Assembly: GCF_000010805.1 (NCBI RefSeq)
Contig: NC_012522.1
Location: forward strand, 3,720,001 to 3,784,000
Direction of reading: 5' to 3'
Length of the DNA: 64,000 nt
Source: Rhodococcus opacus B4
Lineage (GTDB): Bacteria; Actinomycetota; Actinomycetes; Mycobacteriales; Mycobacteriaceae
Part shown: in pieces, positions 17,483-26,942 of the stretch
How the letters are laid out: every line of letters begins with the position of its first letter
Position numbering within the stretch: position 1 is the stretch's first letter
Position numbers and translations under genes: made by a program
The notes under the pieces: generated by a model
The model's database searches: none
What the model was told of the DNA's origin: nothing
What the model saw: only the letters and a program-made list of their open reading frames with translations

Positions 17483-18088
17483 CTAATTGCGCTCGACGTC
17501 GATGGGGTGGGTGGCGAGCAGGGCGAGTGGCAGCGGCTGCCGGCGCAGCACCTGCGCCCAGACGTCGACCCGGGCGGGGGCGAGCACGTCCGACGCGAGC
17601 GCCGAGATCACGATCCAGTCGTCGCGCTGGAGTTCCGAGTCGAGCTGACCGTACGTCCAGCCCGAGTAGCCGGCGAAGATCCGGACACCCTCCACCAGCG
17701 GGGCGACGACCTCGGGGTCGGAGTCGAGATCGACCATCACCACGCGGCCGTGGACCCGGCGCAGACCCCGGACGCCGTCGGCCTGTGCGCCGGTGCGCAG
17801 GGTCGCCAGGCACAGTGCGGCGTCACGTTTGACGGGACCGCCGACGTACAGCGCGGACGGTCGCGCGGTGAGCGGCGCCCACTGTGGCAGCACGTCGTGC
17901 ACGGCGGTTTCGCTGGGACGGTTGATGACCACGCCGAGGCTTCCGGCCTCGTTGTGCTCGATCACATAGATCACGGTGCGACGGAAAGCGGGTTCGACGA
18001 GATCTGTGGACGAGACCAACAGGCTGCCGGGCCGGACCACCGGTTCCGTCGACGCCGTTCGATCTTCGGGTTCTTCTGCGTGCGCCAC
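17483..18088 (-). CDS. YqgE/AlgH family protein
   Basis: The 201-residue protein has the family pattern: GSLLVSSTDLVEPAFRRTV near the N-terminus, GSLGVVINRPSE, YVGGPV, and GYSGWTYGQLDSELQRDDW near residue 150. Structures of the family are known but the biochemical role is not firmly established. It starts with GTG at 18088. The unusual N-terminal 18 residues are acidic and probably disordered. Confidence 0.88.
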   Translation of the reverse strand: MAHAEEPEDRTASTEPVVRPGSLLVSSTDLVEPAFRRTVIYVIEHNEAGSLGVVINRPSETAVHDVLPQWAPLTARPSALYVGGPVKRDAALCLATLRTGAQADGVRGLRRVHGRVVMVDLDSDPEVVAPLVEGVRIFAGYSGWTYGQLDSELQRDDWIVISALASDVLAPARVDVWAQVLRRQPLPLALLATHPIDVERN

Positions 18089-18155
18089 CTGAACATCATC
18101 CCACCACGGCGAACGCGATGTGACGGAGGACGCGACCTGCGTCCGGTTCGCCGGT

Positions 18156-18851
18156 TTACGCCGCGGGCAGCCCCGCCGTCTCGGCGAGAACCGCGAGGTG
18201 GTGCTCGAACAGCGCGCCCGGTGTGGTGAACGTGTCGGCGCCGTACTGCCCGAACACCTCGAAGTTCACTGCCCCGAACAGCGCCGACCACACCAGCACA
18301 CCGCGGGCGAGCAGGTGGTCGGGTGTGGTGAGGCCCAGTTCGGCACGGACGCGGTCGAGGTCGGCGGCGAGCCGGTCGTCGATGGGCGCCGCCGCGTCGG
18401 CCTCGAGCTTGCCCGCCCGGAACGCGTTGTCGAAGATCCCGACGAGGGCGTAGATCACCCGCGTTCCCGGGGTCGTGGTCTGCTCCCCGGGCGCCTGGTA
18501 GCCGGGGACCGGACTCCCGAACAGCAGTCCGTAGCGGGCGGGTTCCCGCAGCGCCCACTCCCGCACCGCGCGTCCGAGCGCCAGGAACTGCTCTCGCGGC
18601 TCGACCGCCGACGCCACCGCGGCCTCCGCGGCGTCGCCGAGTTCGTTGTATCCGTCGACGACGAGCAGCGTCAGCAGTTCGTCGCGGCTGTTGACGTACC
18701 GGTAGACCGCGGACGACACCACGCCGAGGTCCCGCGCGACGGCTCTCAGCGACAGGGCCGCACCCCCGACCGCGGCCAGCTGTTCGCGACCGATCCTCGT
18801 GATGTCCTGCAACGTCTGCTCGCGGGCGCGCTCTCGTGGTGTTCCTGGCAT
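18156..18851 (-). CDS. TetR-family transcriptional regulator
   Basis: The 231-residue protein has the N-terminal TetR helix-turn-helix (LSLRAVARDLGVVSSAVYRY at about 33-52) and a C-terminal TetR_C_33-like ligand domain with WALREPARYGLLFGSPVPGY. It is divergent from an NAD-dependent epimerase, and several AGAGCA palindromes in between (18875-18961) are its probable operators. The ATG at 18851 was chosen over an upstream start that would lie in the operator region. Confidence 0.88.
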   Translation of the reverse strand: MPGTPRERAREQTLQDITRIGREQLAAVGGAALSLRAVARDLGVVSSAVYRYVNSRDELLTLLVVDGYNELGDAAEAAVASAVEPREQFLALGRAVREWALREPARYGLLFGSPVPGYQAPGEQTTTPGTRVIYALVGIFDNAFRAGKLEADAAAPIDDRLAADLDRVRAELGLTTPDHLLARGVLVWSALFGAVNFEVFGQYGADTFTTPGALFEHHLAVLAETAGLPAA

Positions 18852-18874
18852 GAGGTCCAGCGTCGCAATTTCAG

Positions 18875-18961
18875 AGAGCAGTGTCAACAAACGAGAGCAC
18901 TGCTCTTGACACGACGGGCGGGAGAGAGCATTCTCGACATGACACAGAGAGCAGTGCTCTC
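18875..18961. promoter_or_regulatory. Array of TetR operators with embedded promoter
   Basis: Perfect palindromes AGAGCACTGCTCT (18894-18906) and GAGAGCAGTGCTCTC (18947-18961), an imperfect GAGAGCATTCTC (18924-18935) and a half site AGAGCA (18875-18880) surround a rightward promoter TTGACA (18906-18911), 17 bases, CATTCT (18929-18934). One site touches the -35, one the -10 and one the start region. Confidence 0.7.
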
Positions 18962-18997
18962 AAATCACCGAAATCGACTCACTCAGCGGGAGCAGAA

Positions 18998-19939
18998 ATG
19001 TCGAACCTCGAGATCGTCACCGGAGCGGGACCCGTCGGCTGGACCGTCGCCCGGCAGCTCGCCGAACAGGGCCGACGGGTGCGGGTCCTCACTCGCTCGG
19101 GCAGCGGTCCGGACCATCCGCTGATCGAGCGGCGCAAGGTCGACGTCTCCGACGCCACCGCGCTGCGTGAGGCGTTCGACGGAGCGACCGACGTCTACCA
19201 CTGCATCCACGCCGCCTACACCGCCGACGCCTGGGAGCGTGAACTCCCGGCCGCCGAGCAGACCGTCCTCGAGGCCGCCGGGCACATCGGCGCGGTCGTC
19301 GTGTTCCCCGAGAGCCTCTACTCCTACGACGCGTCTCGGCAGCCGATGACCGAGCACACGCCGCGGTCGGCCGACTCCGGTAAGCGCGGCGTCCGGACCC
19401 GATTACTGAAGGCCCGCGAAGAGTCCCCGACACCCACCGTCAGCGTCGTCGCGTCCGACTTCTTCGGACCGCAGGTGCTGAACGCGCACGCCGGCGAGCG
19501 CATGGTGCCCGTCGTCCTCGCGGGCAAGACGATGCGGGTCCTCGGTTCCGCCGACCTGCCCCACTCGTTCACCTACATCCACGACTTCGCGGCCGCGATG
19601 ATCGCCGCCGCCCACGACCCGGCGCTGTGGAACTCGGTGCTGCACGCACCGACCGCGCCTGCCGTCACCCAGCGGCAGATGGTCGAGGCCTACGCGAAGG
19701 CCGCGGGGGTTTCCGTTCCGAAGGTGGGCACCCTGCCCGGCTGGGCGATCCGCGGCGCCGGTTTCGTCCACCAGGGGAGCCGCGAACTCGCGGAGATGCT
19801 GTACCAGTTCGAGGAGCCGTTCGTGATGGACTCGTCCGAGAGCGAGGCCCGGCTCGGACTGTCCCCGACGCCACTCGACCGGGCCGCGGAGGAGACCGTC
19901 CGGTGGTGGCAGGACAGGTCGGTCGCGGCCGCCGGATAG
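18998..19939 (+). CDS. NAD-dependent epimerase/dehydratase family protein
   Basis: This 313-residue extended SDR-like protein has a nucleotide-binding N-terminus VTGAGPVGWTVARQL (residues 6-20), where the usual GxxGxxG is GAGPVGW, and ALVHC-like DVYHCIHAAY near 64. The catalytic Tyr-x3-Lys is not obvious (SLYSYDASRQ), so it may be an atypical member that binds rather than oxidises. It is the probable TetR-controlled target gene. The ATG at 18998 follows GGGAGCAG. Confidence 0.78.
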   Translation: MSNLEIVTGAGPVGWTVARQLAEQGRRVRVLTRSGSGPDHPLIERRKVDVSDATALREAFDGATDVYHCIHAAYTADAWERELPAAEQTVLEAAGHIGAVVVFPESLYSYDASRQPMTEHTPRSADSGKRGVRTRLLKAREESPTPTVSVVASDFFGPQVLNAHAGERMVPVVLAGKTMRVLGSADLPHSFTYIHDFAAAMIAAAHDPALWNSVLHAPTAPAVTQRQMVEAYAKAAGVSVPKVGTLPGWAIRGAGFVHQGSRELAEMLYQFEEPFVMDSSESEARLGLSPTPLDRAAEETVRWWQDRSVAAAG

Positions 19940-19949
19940 GGTCCTGTGA

Positions 19950-21248
19950 ATGGCGAAACAGCTCGGGGACCGGCGCGAGGCGTGGCACAGAACGGCGTAC
20001 ACCCTCCGGCGGTCACCCGGGCTGGCCCGGCTGGCCACCGTGCGATTCGCCAGTCAGTTCGGCGACGGCATGTTCCAGGCCGCGCTCGGCGGCGCGATTC
20101 TGTTCAACCCCGAGCGGGAGACGGATCCCGTCGCGATCGCCGCCGGCTTCGCGGTGCTGCTGCTGCCGTACTCGGTGATCGGTCCGTACGCGGGCGCGCT
20201 CCTGGACCGCTGGGACCGCCGCAGTGTGCTGCTGTGGGCGAATGTGCTGCGCGGACTGCTGATTCTGGTGACTGCTGCGCTGCTGGAGACCGGGACCGGT
20301 GAGTCGGCGCTCCTCGTGCTCGCCCTCGCCGCCATCGGCGTGAGCCGGTTCGTCCTCGCGGGAGTCTCGGCAGCGCTGCCGCGGGTGGTGCACAGGTCCT
20401 GGCTCGTGGCCACCAATTCGGTGCTCGCGACCACCGGCTCCGTCGTCGCCGCACTCGGGGCCGCGACGTCCGTCGCCATCATTTCGTTCGTGGGCGCCGG
20501 CGATCGCGGCTCCGGAATCGCCGTGGCGGCCGCGGCCTGCGGTTCCGCGGTGGCCGCGTTCGCGGCGTCGCGCTTCCACCATCGACTACTCGGCCCGCAC
20601 GCCGACGAGAAACCCGAATACGGAGCGGTTCGCGCCGTCGCCGCCGGACTGCGGAACGGCGCGCTCGCCGTGTGGCATTCGCCGGGCGTCACCACCGCGA
20701 TGATCGGAATCGGTACGCACCGGATCGTTTTCGGCCTCAACACGCTGATCATGGTTCTGGTGTTGCGCGACACCGCGACCGTCAGCGCCCTGCCGGGCGG
20801 CCTGGCCGGCTTCGGTGTCGCCGTCGGCGCCACCGCCACCGGCATGCTGCTGGCAGCGATCTCGACCCCGTTCCTCATACCCCGGATCGGGCGGTCCCGC
20901 ACCATCGTCGGCGGTCTGATCCTCGCCCTCGTCGTGCAGTGCACGCTCGTCGCGACCCTCACGCAGGCGTCGCTGCTGTGCGGCGCGTTGCTGCTCGGAT
21001 TCGCCGGGCAGTCCGTCAAACTCAGCGGCGACGCGGCGATGCAGATCGAGATCGAGGACGACCGCAGGGGACAGGTGTTCGCGCTTCAGGACACCGTGTT
21101 CAACGTGGCGTTCATCGGGTCGATCGCCGCGGCGTCGCTCGTGATAGCCCCCGACGGCCGATCACTCGCACTGGTGCTGGCCGGCGGGGCGTTCTACGGC
21201 CTCGGACTGGTCGGCGTCCTGTTCAACACCCGGCGCGAACCTGCCTGA
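19950..21248 (+). CDS. MFS transporter
   Basis: The 432-residue protein has about twelve hydrophobic segments and the motif LLDRWDRRSVL after segment 2. It resembles MFS_3-type efflux proteins. It starts 10 bp after the epimerase stop and may be cotranscribed with it under the same TetR. The substrate is unknown. Confidence 0.8.
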   Translation: MAKQLGDRREAWHRTAYTLRRSPGLARLATVRFASQFGDGMFQAALGGAILFNPERETDPVAIAAGFAVLLLPYSVIGPYAGALLDRWDRRSVLLWANVLRGLLILVTAALLETGTGESALLVLALAAIGVSRFVLAGVSAALPRVVHRSWLVATNSVLATTGSVVAALGAATSVAIISFVGAGDRGSGIAVAAAACGSAVAAFAASRFHHRLLGPHADEKPEYGAVRAVAAGLRNGALAVWHSPGVTTAMIGIGTHRIVFGLNTLIMVLVLRDTATVSALPGGLAGFGVAVGATATGMLLAAISTPFLIPRIGRSRTIVGGLILALVVQCTLVATLTQASLLCGALLLGFAGQSVKLSGDAAMQIEIEDDRRGQVFALQDTVFNVAFIGSIAAASLVIAPDGRSLALVLAGGAFYGLGLVGVLFNTRREPA

Positions 21249-21256
21249 GGACCCGG

Positions 21257-21667
21257 CTATTCCGATCCCGGCATCGGCACGTTCTGCAGCCGGACCTGAC
21301 CGCGGGCCACCTCCTTGCCGGTGTCGGCTGCCGTGATCACCACCGACCACAATTGCTGCACGCGGCCCTGCTGGATCGGCAGCGCGACCACGTCGACCCG
21401 TCCCTCGGTGCGGGCCCGCAGGAAGTCGGTGCCGTTGTGCACACCCACCGCGAACTGACCGCGGTCGGCGACAGCCGTGCTCGCGCCGATGCTCGCCGCC
21501 GATTCGACCGCCGTCGTGTAGACGCCGCCGTGCACGACTCCCCACGGGGTGTGGTGGTCGGCAGACAGGTCGATGTGGCCGACCACCTTCGTCCCCGACA
21601 CCTCGTCGAGCTCCAGTCCGGCTGCGACGACGAAGGCGCTCGCCGCCTCGCGGGTCAGATCGGTCAT
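21257..21667 (-). CDS. PaaI-type hotdog thioesterase
   Basis: The 136-residue protein carries the hotdog signature HTPWGVVHGGVYTTAVESAA around residues 38-57, which in the PaaI family positions the catalytic acidic residue on the central helix. It should hydrolyse acyl-CoA thioesters. The ATG at 21667 has AGGAG nine bases upstream. The same frame stays open 113 codons further upstream into a separate recognisable domain (see next feature), so a longer fusion protein cannot be excluded. Confidence 0.82.
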   Translation of the reverse strand: MTDLTREAASAFVVAAGLELDEVSGTKVVGHIDLSADHHTPWGVVHGGVYTTAVESAASIGASTAVADRGQFAVGVHNGTDFLRARTEGRVDVVALPIQQGRVQQLWSVVITAADTGKEVARGQVRLQNVPMPGSE

Positions 21668-22006
21668 CGTGTGTTCTCCTCGTCGAACCCTCAGGTAAGT
21701 TTGATTTCCCAACCCACCTTGCCCGGTTTCTGCGGCGACGTCAATGGTCCCGGCCGTGCCGATCACCGGATCGGGGCGCCACGCGCGCACCGCCGCGATC
21801 ACCGGTACCTCGGGTATCGCCGCCTCGGCATTCCACGTCCCGCCGCAGTCCGAGTCCCACATCGCGTCGTCGAGAAGTCCGTCGCCGTCGAAGTCCAGGC
21901 GCACTGCGTCCACGCCGCCCGACGATCCGAGGTCGAGATCGGCCGGCGACGTCCACGTCACCGGAGCGTCGACACCGGTTCCGAACGAATACTCGAGAGG
22001 ATCCAT
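21668..22006 (-). CDS. DUF6802-like reading frame, open into the thioesterase gene
   Basis: From the ATG at 22006 the frame reads MDPLEYSFGTGVDAPVTW and then AVRLDFDGDGLLDDAMWDSD, an Asp-rich calcium-loop-like pattern typical of a small actinobacterial family often mislabelled pullulanase (DUF6802). After about residue 45 the similarity fades, and GC3 falls in the last 20 codons before the thioesterase ATG, as in intergenic DNA. No stop separates the two. It is either a frameshifted remnant or a short gene whose stop is lost, or a real fusion. Coordinates end where the thioesterase starts. Confidence 0.4.
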
Positions 22007-22209
22007 ATGGAGGTTGGACGCAGCGCGACCGAATCCGGTTCCACCGGATGACAGCCGATTCCGCTGTGACGGTGAGACCGCACTGTAACCGGACTGCGAC
22101 CGGACGAGCCGGGCTCGTGCGCCGGGAACGCGGCCCACCGGTGTTATCTTCGACCCCGCGCGTGCGGGTCGGTCCACCATCATTCCGACCACCGATGTGG
22201 AGGGGCGTC

Positions 22210-23745
22210 GTGGTCGAAAAGTCGTGGTCTGTGGCCGGAGTACACCTGTGCGTTGCCGCCGTCGTGGCCGCGACGATCGGCTTCACCGCATCCCCGGCGG
22301 CAGCCGAGACCCTGCCGTGGCTACCGGTGAACGCCTGCGGCGAGACCGGATTCAACCCGGCGAAGGAGCCACCGAGCCCGGGCGGACCGCCGCTGCCCGC
22401 GATCCCCCCGACCGTGAGCATCCCGATCCCGTACCCCGACTTCGTGCCCGTCCCCGTTCCCGGACCGCGCGTCGACCAGACCCGCGTCGCCCAGGACCTT
22501 CCCGCCGACCCGTGCGCGGACCCGTGCCCCGACCTCACCGACGACGTCGACGAACCGGAATCCGAGCCGGGGTCCACGGGTTCCGCGGGGTCTTCGGGTT
22601 CGTCCGGCTCGGCAGCGCTGACCGTCCCGAAGATCTCGATCGACCCGCGCCCCGAGACCATTCCCATCCCCGTTCCCGGCGGTCCCGGACCCGAACCGCA
22701 GCCTGCGCCCCCGGTCGAGATCAACCCGGCCGAACGCGGTTCCCTCACCGCGGCGATGGCGACGCCGGCCGTCGGCGACGTCCGACTGGTGTCGCAGCTG
22801 ACGGGACAGGGGTCCGAGAACCGAACCGACAAACGCTGGCAGGTGGACGGCACCGACCTCGGCATCACGTGGGAGACCAGGCCCGGCGAGGTGGCGATAG
22901 CGTTCGGAGACACGTTCGGCAAGGACTGGGCTCCGCCCGGTGCGTTCGGCGAGGACTGGCGGAGCAACGTTCTCGGCCACAGCACCGACACCGACCTGTC
23001 CGACGGCATGACCATCGACAGCATGGTCCAGGACAGCCGCTGCCACGCCGCCGAGATCATCGACAGCAGGCACGTCAACAACTTCGAGACGACCACCATC
23101 CCCACGTCCGGGTTCGCGATCGGTGACCGTCAGTACCTCAGCTACATGTCGGTGAAGCGCTGGAGCATGATCCCCGGCATGTGGTACACGAACTACGGTG
23201 GCATCGCCTACTCCGACGACGACGGGCAGACCTGGACCAAGGATCAGCATGCGAAGTGGGACAACATCTTCGGTGCCCGGTTCCAGGTGTCCGCAATGGT
23301 GCCGCACGGCGATTACGTGTACATGTTCGGCACCCCAAACGGGCGGATCGGCACCATCGGCCTGGCCCGGGTTCCGGTCGACCAGGTGCTCAACACCACG
23401 TCGTACCAGTACTGGTCGGACGGAACGTGGACGCCCGTGTCCCGGCACCTGGCGACCCCCATCGTCGGTGGGGTCGCCAGCGAGTTGTCCGTCCGCTACG
23501 ACGCGGCCGCGGACAGGTGGCAGATGAGCTACCTCGAACCTGTCGGCGGTTCGATCATCCTGCGGCAGTCGTCGAGCCCACAGGGTGCGTGGTCGGACGG
23601 GGCGACGCTCGTCGACACGGCCGACTACCCGAAGGCGTACGGCGGCTTCATCCACCCGTGGTCGACAGACGAGGACCTGTATTTCACGATCTCGGAGTGG
23701 GACAGCTACAACGTCTACCTGATGCACGCGTCCCTGCACCCATGA
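22210..23745 (+). CDS. Secreted DUF4185-domain protein
   Basis: The protein (511 residues) has a signal peptide with a hydrophobic core (VHLCVAAVVAATIGFTA) ending near PAAAE, a Pro-rich linker to about residue 190, and a C-terminal beta-propeller-like DUF4185 domain with WQVDGTDLGITWE, VAIAFGDTFG and GGIAYSDDDGQTWT repeats (Asp-box-like). Such proteins are exported and may act on cell-wall glycans, although activity is unproven. I chose GTG at 22210 because GGAGGGG lies four bases upstream; an in-frame ATG at 22195 is the alternative and would contain that site. Confidence 0.8.
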   Translation: MVEKSWSVAGVHLCVAAVVAATIGFTASPAAAETLPWLPVNACGETGFNPAKEPPSPGGPPLPAIPPTVSIPIPYPDFVPVPVPGPRVDQTRVAQDLPADPCADPCPDLTDDVDEPESEPGSTGSAGSSGSSGSAALTVPKISIDPRPETIPIPVPGGPGPEPQPAPPVEINPAERGSLTAAMATPAVGDVRLVSQLTGQGSENRTDKRWQVDGTDLGITWETRPGEVAIAFGDTFGKDWAPPGAFGEDWRSNVLGHSTDTDLSDGMTIDSMVQDSRCHAAEIIDSRHVNNFETTTIPTSGFAIGDRQYLSYMSVKRWSMIPGMWYTNYGGIAYSDDDGQTWTKDQHAKWDNIFGARFQVSAMVPHGDYVYMFGTPNGRIGTIGLARVPVDQVLNTTSYQYWSDGTWTPVSRHLATPIVGGVASELSVRYDAAADRWQMSYLEPVGGSIILRQSSSPQGAWSDGATLVDTADYPKAYGGFIHPWSTDEDLYFTISEWDSYNVYLMHASLHP

Positions 23746-23777
23746 GTACTTGTCAACCGCCGGACGTTAACAAGTAC
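23746..23777. terminator. Bidirectional terminator between DUF4185 gene and modC
   Basis: GTACTTGTCAAC (23746-23757) pairs with GTTAACAAGTAC (23766-23777) with one wobble. It overlaps the ends of both convergent genes. Confidence 0.7.
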
Positions 23778-24846
23778 GCACGGCGTGGAGGGCTACCTCG
23801 GTGGCCTTGACGACGAAGTACACGTCCAGGCCCGGCACCAGATCGAGTTCCGCGACGGACGCCGCCGTCACGTCGGCGCTCAGTTCGAGCCGGCCGCCGG
23901 CCTCGGCGGCGCGCACCCGGACCGTCGGCCCGCGCACCTCGATCTCGGAGATGGACACCCGGAAGACGTTGCGCGGACTGCCTTCCGGAGACCTCCGGTG
24001 CACGGCCACCGAGTGCGGTGCGAACACCGCGACAGCCGGTGCGCCCGAAACGAAATCGGCGTCGAGCAGACCGTGCATCCGGACACCCGTCTCGGTCTCG
24101 AACCCGTCCTGCGCCCCGAACACGGGAACGAGGTTCAGTCCGGCGATCCGGGCGGCGAACGCACTGCGCGGACGGGTCAACACGTCGCGCACCGAACCGG
24201 ATTCGACGACCTGACCGCCCTCGACGACGATCACCCGGTCGGCCAGGGCCAGCGCGTCGAGGACGTCGTGCGTGACCACCACCGCGGTCCGGTCTCCGTC
24301 CCGCAGCACCTGCCGGAGCAGCACCCGCAGGGCGGGGGCCGCAGCCACGTCGAGGGCCGACATGGGCTCGTCGAGCAGCAGCGCCTGCGGTTCCGCGGCG
24401 AGCGCCCGGGCCACCGCGACCCGCTGCGCCTGCCCCCCGGACAACTCGTGCGGGCGGCGATCGGCGAATTGGGTCGCATCGACGGCGTCCAGCCACTTCT
24501 CGGCGATCGCCCGGGACTCACGGCGGCCGCGGCCCGAACTGCGCGGCGCGAACGCCACATTCGCGGCCACCGTCAGATGCGGAAACAGCAGTGCCTGCTG
24601 CGCGAGCAGTGCGATACCGCGCCGGTGCGGCGGCAGCGCGATACCGCGCGCGGTATCGGTGAGCACCCGGCCGTTCAGTTCGACCCGTCCGGCGTCCGGC
24701 CGGACCAGTCCCGCGACCACCGACAACGCCGTCGACTTGCCGGCGCCGTTGGGTCCGAGGACGGCCAGCACCTCCCCCTCGGCGAGGTCGAATCCCACCT
24801 CGACGCCGCGGGCCGCGACCCTCGCCTCGACACTCAGGCCGGTCAC
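23767..24846 (-). CDS. modC: Molybdate ABC transporter ATP-binding protein
   Basis: The 359-residue protein has Walker [10 protein letters not shown] (about 32-40), signature [15 protein letters not shown], Walker [13 protein letters not shown] and the H-loop VVTHD. A C-terminal Mop/TOBE domain (residues 290-357) is typical of ModC. The GTG start overlaps the modB stop (GTGA). It powers high-affinity molybdate uptake for the adjacent nitrate reductase. Confidence 0.93.
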   Translation of the reverse strand: MTGLSVEARVAARGVEVGFDLAEGEVLAVLGPNGAGKSTALSVVAGLVRPDAGRVELNGRVLTDTARGIALPPHRRGIALLAQQALLFPHLTVAANVAFAPRSSGRGRRESRAIAEKWLDAVDATQFADRRPHELSGGQAQRVAVARALAAEPQALLLDEPMSALDVAAAPALRVLLRQVLRDGDRTAVVVTHDVLDALALADRVIVVEGGQVVESGSVRDVLTRPRSAFAARIAGLNLVPVFGAQDGFETETGVRMHGLLDADFVSGAPAVAVFAPHSVAVHRRSPEGSPRNVFRVSISEIEVRGPTVRVRAAEAGGRLELSADVTAASVAELDLVPGLDVYFVVKATEVALHAVRTC

Positions 24847-25649
24847 AGTGCCGCCCTCGACGCCCAGCCCCGCGAACCCACCACGATGACCACCGCCACC
24901 ACGACCAGCACCAGCGACAACGCCACGGCCGCATCCGCGTCCGTCTCGCGTTGCAGGTAGATCTCGAGCGGCAGGGTCCGCGTGACGCCCTGCAGACTGC
25001 CCGCGAACGTCAACGTCGCCCCGAACTCGCCGAGCGCCCGCGCGAACGCCAGCACCGCACCGGACACGAGCCCCGGCAGCACAAGCGGCAGTGTCACCCG
25101 CCGGAAGACGGTGGTGGGACTCGCGCCGAGCGTCGCGGCGGCGTGCTCGTACCGCCTACCTGCGGTCCGCAGCGACCCCTCGAGGCTCACCACCAGGAAC
25201 GGCAACGCGACGAACGTCTGCGCGAGCACTACGGCCGTGGTGGTGAACGCGATGTGGATACCCGCGACCTCGAGGTGCTGCCCGATCAGGCCCTTCCGGC
25301 CGAATGTGTAGAGCAGGGCGATACCCCCGACCACCGGCGGGAGGACCAACGGCAGCAGCACCAGCGACCGCAGCACGTGCAACCCGCGAAAACCGCTGCG
25401 GGACAGCACGGCTGCCATCGGAACGCCCAGCAGGATGCACAGCCCGGTACTCGCGGCGGCGGTGCGCAGACTCAGTTCCAGTGCCGCCAGCGAGGATTCC
25501 GACGTGATCAGTTGGACGAAGCGGGACCAGTCGACGCTCGCCAGCATCGCGAACAGTGGCAGGACGACGAACAGGCCGCCCAGCGCTGCCGGCACGAAGA
25601 TCCAGCCCGGGAGGCCGGACGGGACTTTGACGCGCGCCGCTCGGATCAC
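24843..25649 (-). CDS. modB: Molybdate ABC transporter permease
   Basis: The 268-residue permease has six predicted membrane segments and the binding-protein-dependent EAA loop [20 protein letters not shown] near residue 180. The start is GTG at 25649, overlapping the modA stop in GTGA, which fits tight coupling in the operon. Confidence 0.92.
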   Translation of the reverse strand: MIRAARVKVPSGLPGWIFVPAALGGLFVVLPLFAMLASVDWSRFVQLITSESSLAALELSLRTAAASTGLCILLGVPMAAVLSRSGFRGLHVLRSLVLLPLVLPPVVGGIALLYTFGRKGLIGQHLEVAGIHIAFTTTAVVLAQTFVALPFLVVSLEGSLRTAGRRYEHAAATLGASPTTVFRRVTLPLVLPGLVSGAVLAFARALGEFGATLTFAGSLQGVTRTLPLEIYLQRETDADAAVALSLVLVVVAVVIVVGSRGWASRAAL

Positions 25650-26455
25650 GGCTGGGCGAATCCGGCCTTCGCCAGCACCGCCTGGCCCTCGGGTCCGGTG
25701 ACGAGGTCGATGAAGCCCTGCGCCGCCTCCGGATTCTTCGAGGCGGACAACGCGGCGATCGGGTACGTGTTCACGGCCTGCGCGGCCTCCGGGAAGGCCA
25801 CGGCCGTCACCTTGTCGCCCGCTCCGGCGGCGTCGGTAACGTACACGAGTCCGGCGTCCGCCTGACCGGCCGTCACCTTGTTCAGCACGTCGGTGACCGA
25901 CGACTCCTCGCTGACGGGGGTGAGGTCGACACCCGAAGCAGCCTCGACCTTCTGTGTCGCGGAACCGCACGGGACCTGCGGGGCACACGTGACCACCAGC
26001 GTGCCCTCCCGGTTCAGATCCGCGAAAGACGTGATGCCCTTGGGATTTCCCGGCGCCGTCACGATGGTCAGCGTGTTGGTGGCGAAGTTCGCGGGACTGC
26101 CCTCGACGAGTCCGGCATCGACGACCTTCGTCATGTTGTTCGTGTCGGCGGACGCGAACACGTCGGCGGTCGCGCCCTGGTCGAGTTGTGCGGCGAGGTC
26201 GGAGGACCCCGCGAAACTGAATTCCACGTGGGATCCGGGGTTCGCGGTCTCGAACATCTCGCCGAGTTCCGTGAACGTGCCCTTCAGCGACGCCGCGGCG
26301 AACACCGTGATGTCGCCGCCCTCCGCGGATGCCGACGTGGACTCCGCGGAGCCGGACGCGGAGTCGTCGTCGTTCGAACCGCAGCCGGTGACCAGAGCGA
26401 GACCGAGTGCGGCCGCGGCCACCCCGGTCGTGCCCCTGCGCCAGGACATCTTCAT
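25646..26455 (-). CDS. modA: Molybdate-binding lipoprotein
   Basis: The 269-residue protein has a lipoprotein signal with lipobox LVTGC (cysteine about 26) followed by a Ser/Asp-rich tether. The ModA core starts at [14 protein letters not shown] and contains [20 protein letters not shown], typical of molybdate/tungstate-binding proteins. It is anchored on the outer face of the membrane and hands molybdate to ModB. Confidence 0.93.
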   Translation of the reverse strand: MKMSWRRGTTGVAAAALGLALVTGCGSNDDDSASGSAESTSASAEGGDITVFAAASLKGTFTELGEMFETANPGSHVEFSFAGSSDLAAQLDQGATADVFASADTNNMTKVVDAGLVEGSPANFATNTLTIVTAPGNPKGITSFADLNREGTLVVTCAPQVPCGSATQKVEAASGVDLTPVSEESSVTDVLNKVTAGQADAGLVYVTDAAGAGDKVTAVAFPEAAQAVNTYPIAALSASKNPEAAQGFIDLVTGPEGQAVLAKAGFAQP

Positions 26456-26856
26456 GAAATTCCTCCAGGAGTTTCTACGATCACCGTGGTCGACTTGACG
26501 ACGGCTACCGCGACCTTGCCGGGCTCGAGCCCGAGATCGCGGACGGCTTCACTGCTCATCAGGGAAACGACACGGAAAGGACCGCACTGCATCTCGACCT
26601 GGGCCATCACCTTGTCCATCACGACCGCGGTGACGATGCCGGTGAACCGATTACGTGCCGAGGACTCCGACCCGAGCAGATCCGGGGATTTGGCCGCGTT
26701 GGCGCGCGCGAACTCGGCGAGCGCGACACCGTCGATCACCTTGCGGCCCGACTCGTCCTTCTCCGCGGCGAGGCTGCCGTTGTCGATCCAGCGCCGGACG
26801 GTGTCGTCGCTGACACCGAGCAATTCCGCGGCCTGGCGTATCCGGATGCCCGTCAT
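26452..26856 (-). CDS. HTH-TOBE molybdopterin-binding regulator (ModE-like)
   Basis: The 134-residue protein joins a MerR/excisionase-type helix-turn-helix ([20 protein letters not shown], residues 6-25) to one Mop/TOBE domain (about 66-132), which binds molybdate. It overlaps modA by four bases. The likely role is to sense molybdate and repress the mod operon, through the palindrome at 26885-26901. It is shorter than E. coli ModE and has a different DNA-binding fold. Confidence 0.85.
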   Translation of the reverse strand: MTGIRIRQAAELLGVSDDTVRRWIDNGSLAAEKDESGRKVIDGVALAEFARANAAKSPDLLGSESSARNRFTGIVTAVVMDKVMAQVEMQCGPFRVVSLMSSEAVRDLGLEPGKVAVAVVKSTTVIVETPGGIS

Positions 26857-26884
26857 CCGTCGGTGGTCCGCGCATGCGTCATGC

Positions 26885-26919
26885 CCGACATACTATGTCG
26901 GCAAATACGGACCAATCAA
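26885..26919 (-). promoter_or_regulatory. mod operon promoter and operator
   Basis: On the minus strand TTGATT (26914-26919), an 18-base spacer and TAGTAT (26890-26895) form a promoter. The perfect 17-bp palindrome CCGACATACTATGTCGG (26885-26901) covers the -10 box and is the probable binding site for the HTH-TOBE regulator. Confidence 0.65.
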
Positions 26920-26942
26920 GTGCAAGTCTCCGCAAATGCGGA

